Positions 6,414 through 10,561 of a stretch of DNA of 10,561 nt are shown here, piece after piece. This stretch comes from Spirochaetae bacterium HGW-Spirochaetae-9 (GTDB lineage: Bacteria; Spirochaetota; Spirochaetia; Treponematales; Rectinemataceae): contig PGXP01000032.1 of assembly GCA_002839205.1 (NCBI GenBank), positions 1-10,561 on the forward strand. The letters are read 5' to 3'. The position numbers were made by a program, and so were the translations under genes. Within the stretch, counting starts at the first letter, position 1. Each line of letters starts with the position of its first letter. The notes beneath the pieces are model-generated. The model was not told where the DNA came from. It saw only the letters and a list, made by a program, of their open reading frames with translations, and did no database searches.

Positions 6414-8000
6414 TTATCGCAGGCACTTCTTGGCGGCAATCCTCCCCGTCATGATGGCGGTGGGTCCCCCGGCGGGGCTGTACACCCACTTGCCGGCGGC
6501 GTAGACGTCGGGCATGGCTGTCTTCACGGAGTCAGCCATGCGGAACATGCTCGTCACCGCGGGTATGTCCTGCTCGAAGGACCAGCCGACGATGGAGCCC
6601 TCGGAACTCCCCGCCCGCTCGAGAATGGACAATGGCGAGAAGGAAAAGCGGAACAGTATCTTGTCCTTGAGTCCCGGGTAGATGCTCGATGAAATCACCT
6701 CGATGAATTCGTCTTCCACCAGCCGCTTGAATGGCTCGTACCAACCGGCGACCTTGATCCTCCGGGTCAGTTCATAGCTGAAGAGGGCGCTGATGATGAT
6801 GCCTGTCTTCCCGGGCGGGGCCGCGTCGGGGTCGCGCAGGGCGGGGATGGAAATCTCGAAGGTGTTGTACTTGCAGAACCCGCGCAGCCATGCGTAAATC
6901 TCGTCCTGCTGGACCGAATCCCAGCGCGCGATCATGCCGTCCAGTTCGGCGATATGGATCTGCCCCAGACCCTTTCTGTCAGGCGTATAGAACAGGTGGC
7001 CGCTGGCGATCTTCCCGAAAGCCTCGGGAGGGAGATCCACGCCCAGGAACACGGAGTACACCGACTCAGCCCCCTTGCTCCCGAGGATTTTTTCCTTGCG
7101 CTGGATGAACGTTGTGCGATCTCTCTCTGTAATGCCAGCAGAATCGCTCATTGCGTACAAGGCTTTGAGGTCGCCGGCCCAGATCATCTTGTCGTAATGA
7201 TAGACGTTGCCTGATGTATCGGTGAGCAGCTTTGCGCCCGGGTCCACCTTCGTTATCTCGGTATCGAGGCGTACCTCGCCGCCGCGCTCCCGTATCGCGT
7301 CCACCAGTTTCTTGATGAACGCGCCCACGCCGCCCTTGGGATAGACATAGTCGTTGTAGAGGGCGAAATAGCTCAGGGCGAAAAATACCGGCGTCTTGCG
7401 GAAAAAGTGCTGGCCCACCATGTCCTTGAGCGACTGATTGGAGGAGAGCTCATCCAGGCGCTCCTCGAAGGGCCTGTCCATCCTGGAAATGCGGTACAAG
7501 GTTCTCATCAGTTTTACGAGCCATGCGACGATCGAGGGCAGCAGGGTGAGGACGTTCTTCTTCTTTTTGGAGAACAGGGGGCTGTCGGCGCCATAGAGGA
7601 CTTTCATGTCCTCGATGATGGCATGGATAGCCTCGATGATCCTGTCCACGTCCTGTTCGCTTCCCGGATAGAGCTTTTTCAGCATGTCGGCGTAGATGCG
7701 GAGGCCCTGCTCCCCCTCGATGTGGATGATCGAGTCCTCGATGCCCAGGGTGATCGGATTGGGAAGAAGCTCGATGTCGAGGGCGAATTCCTTGATCATG
7801 GGTTTCACCAGGCCGGCGTTCACCAGGGCCCGCGCCCCGCCTTCGAAACGGAAGCCCTCCCGCTCGAATGAGTTCATTAGTCCGCCGCAATGCTCGTTCT
7901 TCTCGATGAGAAGGAGGTCCTTGCCCTTTTGCGCAAGGCTCAGTGCGGCGGTGAGCCCCGCGATGCCGCCACCGACCACGATGATATCTTTATTTGTCAC
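6414..8000 (-). CDS. CrtI/phytoene-desaturase-like FAD oxidoreductase
   Basis: A 528-residue flavoprotein. Residues 6-15 form the dinucleotide-binding fold (IIVVGGGIAG), with the ribose-binding acid in LLIEKN (Glu33) and CGG at 38-40. The C-terminal segment, about 498-525 (DVYAAGKWVYSPAGGPTAIMTGR in part), is the second FAD-contacting motif typical of the phytoene desaturase / carotene isomerase / retinol saturase group. Members oxidise, saturate or isomerise polyene and other lipid-like substrates; which reaction occurs here is not readable, and no other carotenoid gene is in the window. The start is GTG at 8000, overlapping the TGA of the upstream SDR by 4 bases (GTGA), with AAAGGGG 7 bases before it. 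This tight coupling suggests equal production of the two enzymes and a shared substrate. The 3' end converges on the HD-GYP gene. Confidence 0.88.
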   Translation of the reverse strand: MTNKDIIVVGGGIAGLTAALSLAQKGKDLLLIEKNEHCGGLMNSFEREGFRFEGGARALVNAGLVKPMIKEFALDIELLPNPITLGIEDSIIHIEGEQGLRIYADMLKKLYPGSEQDVDRIIEAIHAIIEDMKVLYGADSPLFSKKKKNVLTLLPSIVAWLVKLMRTLYRISRMDRPFEERLDELSSNQSLKDMVGQHFFRKTPVFFALSYFALYNDYVYPKGGVGAFIKKLVDAIRERGGEVRLDTEITKVDPGAKLLTDTSGNVYHYDKMIWAGDLKALYAMSDSAGITERDRTTFIQRKEKILGSKGAESVYSVFLGVDLPPEAFGKIASGHLFYTPDRKGLGQIHIAELDGMIARWDSVQQDEIYAWLRGFCKYNTFEISIPALRDPDAAPPGKTGIIISALFSYELTRRIKVAGWYEPFKRLVEDEFIEVISSSIYPGLKDKILFRFSFSPLSILERAGSSEGSIVGWSFEQDIPAVTSMFRMADSVKTAMPDVYAAGKWVYSPAGGPTAIMTGRIAAKKCLR

Positions 8001-8902
8001 AGCCTCACCCCTTTATGGTCAAGCAGTGCGATAGTCCTTTCCCACAGAGCCCGTGCGGCTTCCATGTCGCGCGCGGGAGGGGCCAGTTCTTCTTCCTTCG
8101 TCAGATGGAAGAACGTGTCGCTCGTCCGCGAAAGCACCGTAGACGCCCCGAGGTAATAGAGGGCCTCGGCGGATATTTCCGGGGTCGCGGAGCGCGTGTC
8201 GATAATGTTTTTTTTGTACCATTGGTACAATCTGCCGTTGTCCTTCCCCGTCTCGGTCCGCACCATCCCCGGATGCATGGCGTTGATGGTCACGCCATAG
8301 GGCGCCAGTTCCTTGGCGAAGATATGCATCGACAGAAGCTGGGCGAGCTTTCCAGCCCCGTAAGCCTTGAGCCCCGAGTACCTGTTCCGCTCCCATTGGA
8401 GATCGTCCAGATCGAGTCCCCACATCGCGAAGCGGTATCCCTCGGAGCCAACGAAGATGATCCTCCCCGCCCCGTCCCTGCTAAACTTTGGCATCAGCAT
8501 CTTCGTGATGACGAAGGGAGCCAGATAGTGGAGGGCGAAATTGGCCTCAAGGCCGTCGGCGGTCTCGCGGCGGGTTTCGAGGTGGAGTCCCGCGTTGTGG
8601 ATCAGCGCTTCGGTCGGCTGTTCCAGCTCGGCCAGGTAGCGCCCCGCGCGTTGCATGTCCTCGAGCAGCGTCAGATCGGCAGTGAAGTATTCCGCCTTGA
8701 CGCCGAAGTCCTCGGCGATTTCCCCGCAGACGCGCTCTGATTTCTCTTTGTTTCTATTGATCAAGACCAGCCGCGCGCCCATGGAAGCGTACTTGCGCGC
8801 CGCGTACAGGCCGATGCCCGAGGTTGCCCCCGTGATCGCCACCAGCTTGCCACCAAAGGAATCGGCGCAGCGCTCGGGCTCTTCTTTCATGTTTTTGAGC
8901 AT
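7997..8902 (-). CDS. Short-chain dehydrogenase/reductase, retinol-dehydrogenase-like
   Basis: From the ATG at 8902 the product is 301 residues with the full classical SDR set: the cofactor motif TGATSGIG (24-31), IHNAG (101-105) in place of NNAG, catalytic Ser153 in FVGSEGY, YGAGK giving Tyr181 and Lys185, and the HPGMV segment (210-214). The Arg-Asn-Arg region LINRNKEK after strand 2 suggests preference for NADP(H). Overall order resembles retinol-dehydrogenase-type SDRs that reduce or oxidise hydrophobic alcohols and carbonyls; the actual substrate is unknown. It is the first gene of a two-gene operon; its TGA overlaps the GTG of the flavoprotein. The ATG at 8902 has no ribosome binding site, and the frame stays open to a TAG near 9021, so translation may begin upstream at 8962 (see separate entry), adding 20 residues. 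Confidence 0.9.
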   Translation of the reverse strand: MLKNMKEEPERCADSFGGKLVAITGATSGIGLYAARKYASMGARLVLINRNKEKSERVCGEIAEDFGVKAEYFTADLTLLEDMQRAGRYLAELEQPTEALIHNAGLHLETRRETADGLEANFALHYLAPFVITKMLMPKFSRDGAGRIIFVGSEGYRFAMWGLDLDDLQWERNRYSGLKAYGAGKLAQLLSMHIFAKELAPYGVTINAMHPGMVRTETGKDNGRLYQWYKKNIIDTRSATPEISAEALYYLGASTVLSRTSDTFFHLTKEEELAPPARDMEAARALWERTIALLDHKGVRL

Positions 8903-8962
8903 CGCGCTGATGTTAGGCCATTTGTACTGCGGCCAATACCGCCGGATCGCCGGGTTTATGAT
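8903..8962 (-). other. Likely N-terminal extension of the SDR with a non-standard start codon
   Basis: Twenty codons upstream of the ATG at 8902 are in frame and protein-like (INPAIRRYWPQYKWP and so on), with mostly G or C in the third position like the gene body. They are preceded at the right distance by AAGGAG, but the codons at the expected start are ATC (8962-8960) and ATA (8959-8957). No ATG, GTG or TTG occurs in this frame between the upstream TAG and 8902. Either a rare AUC/AUA start is used, or the start codon has mutated or been misread, or translation begins weakly at 8902. Confidence 0.45.
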
Positions 8963-8968
8963 GCCTGA

Positions 8969-8974
8969 CTCCTT
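8969..8974 (-). promoter_or_regulatory. Ribosome binding site without a standard start codon
   Basis: AAGGAG on the minus strand lies 6 bases before ATC (8962) and 9 before ATA (8959), but 66 bases before the first in-frame ATG at 8902. Confidence 0.55.
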
Positions 8975-8989
8975 ATATCGAGTTTTGGC

Positions 8990-9018
8990 ATTATAGCAGT
9001 GCTTTCCGGGCCGGGCAA
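8990..9018 (-). promoter_or_regulatory. Sigma-70-type promoter of the SDR/flavoprotein operon
   Basis: On the minus strand TTGCCC (9018-9013) and a perfect TATAAT (8995-8990) are separated by 17 bases. RNA would start near 8983, only about 10 bases before the AAGGAG site, giving a very short leader. This fit supports initiation near 8962 rather than at 8902. Confidence 0.6.
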
Positions 9019-9036
9019 TCTAAAATTCACCGCAAG

Positions 9037-9048
9037 CCCCGCGCGGGG
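9037..9048. repeat. Perfect 12-base palindrome between divergent genes
   Basis: CCCCGCGCGGGG reads the same on both strands. It sits between the SDR promoter and the start of the divergent DUF2269-type gene, where an operator would be expected. It is short and GC-rich and may be chance. Confidence 0.25.
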
Positions 9049-9077
9049 ATCGCGGCACTTGTACGGCATCGGAGATT

Positions 9078-9695
9078 ATGTTCCTAATGTCAACCATGAA
9101 GACCAAGTATGTCCTTATCGGCTTCCTGGCTCTCATGGCCGGGTTAGTCGCTTTCGCTGTCTTTTTTAAGGCTGAGTTTGTCGCCCTCCTGAATCAGCCC
9201 GCCCTGCGCGGCCATGCGCTGTTCGTTCACATCGCGGCCGCTACCCTCTTTTTCGCCAACGCGGTGGTGGGCATGATCTGGGAAAGGCGCAGCCTGGCCG
9301 CGGGCAGCAAGGAAGCGATCCTCCACACCTACAACACCGTGGCCTGGATAGACGCCCGCTTTTCCTCCCCCCTCATCATCCTTTCGCTGCTCTCCGGCCT
9401 CATGCTCGCCTTCATCATGGGAGACTTGTGGCGGATCGGCTGGCTGTCCGCGGGATTTATCCTGTTTATGCTGTCCGGCCTTTTTTGGATCGTCAGCGAC
9501 ATCCCCACCCAGTACAAGGTCAAGCGCCTTATGGCCGGCCTTGACGCCTCGGACAAGGCCCTTCCCGAGGAACTCATCCGCCTCCTCAAACTGCGCTGGT
9601 GGATCAGCCTGGGTGGCGTGGCTCCCCTGGTGGCGGTTTTCGTGCTGATGGTCTACAAGCCCGACATGCAGGCCATGGGGGCTCTGTTCCGCTGA
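9078..9695 (+). CDS. Small integral membrane protein, DUF2269-like
   Basis: A protein of 205 residues (202 or 199 if translation begins at the next in-frame ATGs, 9087 or 9096). GGAG at 9071-9074 is 3 bases from the first ATG and 12 from the second, so the start is undecided. Five hydrophobic segments are visible, at about 11-30, 48-68, 98-117, 121-140 and 174-193. A histidine in helix 2 (FVHIAAATLFFANAVVG), the polar stretch with IDARFSSP, and the ending FVLMVYKP follow the pattern of the DUF2269 family of predicted inner-membrane proteins, whose role is not established. The gene is divergent from the SDR/flavoprotein operon with 115 bases between the standard starts, so it may share a control region. 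No clear promoter of its own is visible. Confidence 0.75.
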   Translation: MFLMSTMKTKYVLIGFLALMAGLVAFAVFFKAEFVALLNQPALRGHALFVHIAAATLFFANAVVGMIWERRSLAAGSKEAILHTYNTVAWIDARFSSPLIILSLLSGLMLAFIMGDLWRIGWLSAGFILFMLSGLFWIVSDIPTQYKVKRLMAGLDASDKALPEELIRLLKLRWWISLGGVAPLVAVFVLMVYKPDMQAMGALFR

Positions 9696-9752
9696 TCGGG
9701 CTTATAGCGTCGCCGCAAGCGCCGCCAGCGATCTGGCATATGTCACCGATAG

Positions 9753-9818
9753 AAAAATCCAACCCGCCCGTTCCCTCGCCCGATTGGGCAAATAGCGGCC
9801 CCGGGACGGCGGCGGGTT
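9753..9818 (-). terminator. Possible terminator for the minus-strand MFS gene
   Basis: AACCCGCC (9761-9768) pairs with GGCGGGTT (9811-9818), with further pairing inside (CGTTCCC with GGGACG, one bulge; GCCC with GGGC). On the minus strand the stem is followed by GGA and then TTTTT (9756-9752). It would end transcription about 250 bases past the MFS stop. The three-base gap before the T run weakens the call. Confidence 0.3.
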
Positions 9819-10075
9819 GTGGATACTTCTTCTAAGCATGGTGGCTCTGCGCAACGGCGCGCTGCCAAAGCCCCTCGGCTGGTTCGGTGTCGCTTTCGGG
9901 ACCTTGGGGCCTCGCCTCGGTCGTCGCTCCCTTGCGCGACGCCTCTATCGTATTCGGATTGATGCTGATCGCGTGGTTTACATGGCTTGGCACCGTTCTC
10001 ATAAAAACGAAAGCGACAGCAGTCGGGGCAGACAATCCCACGATCGACAGCCGTGACGCCGGACTACATGGCTGA
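9796..10075 (+). pseudogene. Frameshifted C-terminal remnant of a membrane protein
   Basis: Two adjacent frames carry halves of what looks like one membrane-protein tail. Frame 1, after a TAG at 9793, reads GGGLWILLLSMVALRNGALP then KPLGWFGVAFGTLG up to about 9908. Frame 2 continues from about 9908 with LASVVAPLRDASIVFGL then MLIAWFTWLGTVLIKTK. The joined pattern (helix, LRxGxLPxxLGW, glycine-rich helix, SIVFGL, WLGxVL) resembles the end of DUF4386-type multi-pass proteins, though that family name is tentative. No intact start or N-terminal half is present. The indel lies near the run GGGACCTTGGGGCC (9898-9911). It could be real decay or a sequencing error. The end overlaps the convergent MFS gene by 12 bases. 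Confidence 0.5.
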
Positions 10076-10561
10076 TCCCGACAAAGGCTGTTCGCGGTCG
10101 AATCGCCTGGTCCACAGATAACTCAGGATACCGATCAAGGCCAGAATCATGCCAACGCCGATCATCCAAGTACCCACGCCCACGTGTTCAGCGATGGGAC
10201 CGGCCACAAACATACCCAGAGGAATGCCGAGGCTGATGATGCTGGTGACGGTGGAGATGACCTTGCCCAGGTTTTCCGCGGCGACGCTTTTCTGGATATA
10301 GGCCATGTAGGGAATGTGGCCCATCATGCCGGTCGTGCCGATCACAAAGACGACGACGCAGAAAGCCCAGAAGGCATTTGGCGGCAGAAGGCCGCCGGCG
10401 ATGGAACACGCTCCCAACAGGAACGGAGACAAGGAGATCAAGGTGAAAGGCCGTTTTGATTGGCCGGACACGCCAAAAACAATGGCCGATGCCAACATGC
10501 CGATCGAGAACAGGGTTTGCACTATCCCGCCCTGCAGGGCGCCGCCCAGGAAATACTGCTT
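10064..10561 (-). CDS. MFS transporter, C-terminal half (5' end outside window)
   Basis: The frame is open to the window edge, so only the last 165 residues are seen; a GTG at 10522 is internal. Five or six hydrophobic segments correspond to the second half of a major facilitator transporter. The stretch with HIPYMAYIQKSVAAENLGKV (visible residues about 82-101), then SLGIPLGMFVAGPIAEHVG, resembles the drug/macrolide or siderophore exporter branch of MFS, in which a similar Q-xx-V-xx-E-xx-G-R/K-V pattern follows helix 10. Substrate is not readable. It converges on the remnant at 9796-10075 and ends with TAG at 10066-10064. It is not closely similar to the MFS protein at 2261-3472. Confidence 0.8.
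   Translation of the reverse strand, partial: KQYFLGGALQGGIVQTLFSIGMLASAIVFGVSGQSKRPFTLISLSPFLLGACSIAGGLLPPNAFWAFCVVVFVIGTTGMMGHIPYMAYIQKSVAAENLGKVISTVTSIISLGIPLGMFVAGPIAEHVGVGTWMIGVGMILALIGILSYLWTRRFDREQPLSGSAM

Noticed and set aside
7994..8740. A 248-codon plus-strand frame
   Set aside because: It is the antisense shadow of the SDR gene, which carries the full set of catalytic motifs on the minus strand.
8957..8992. An 11-codon upstream ORF before the SDR
   Set aside because: Its ATG overlaps the -10 box, so it would not be in the transcript.
1..10561. CRISPR arrays, tRNA or rRNA genes, insertion sequences
   Set aside because: No regularly spaced repeats, no tRNA-like cloverleaf and no transposase or flanking inverted repeats were seen on reading both strands.

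Overview
The window comes from a free-living bacterium of moderately high GC with tight gene packing, Shine-Dalgarno-led starts and intrinsic terminators. A membrane-anchored PHP-type protein, a multi-PAS HD-GYP sensor and a retinol-dehydrogenase-like SDR paired with a CrtI-like flavoprotein would fit Spirochaetota or Desulfobacterota. No marker gene is present, so that placement is a weak inference.

Layout. (1) Bases 1-3472, plus strand, GC-rich: the 3' part of a long protein with a PHP-like metallo-hydrolase half and a multi-pass membrane half, then a 12-helix MFS transporter 46 bases downstream, started by a strong ribosome binding site. (2) Bases 3473-4196, visibly more AT-rich: a compact RNA-rich region. 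It holds a multi-hairpin element with mutually exclusive pairings that ends in a strong terminator, a structured leader, a 50-residue single-helix membrane protein (3787-3939) with a near-ideal ribosome binding site, and a second long hairpin. (3) Bases 4197-6392: a soluble four-PAS HD-GYP protein, predicted to hydrolyse cyclic di-GMP. (4) Bases 6414-8962, minus strand: a two-gene operon in which the SDR is read first and its stop overlaps the GTG start of the CrtI/phytoene-desaturase-like flavoprotein. A good sigma-70 promoter and an AAGGAG site lie in front of the SDR, but the codon where translation should start reads ATC-ATA. (5) Bases 9078-10561: a divergent small membrane protein of DUF2269 type, a frameshifted membrane-protein remnant, and the C-terminal half of a second MFS transporter on the minus strand cut by the window edge.

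The genes do not form one obvious pathway. The SDR and flavoprotein probably act on the same hydrophobic substrate. The HD-GYP gene is a stand-alone signalling unit. The most unusual part is the RNA-rich stretch around the small membrane protein, which looks like an attenuated unit with no recognised aptamer class.
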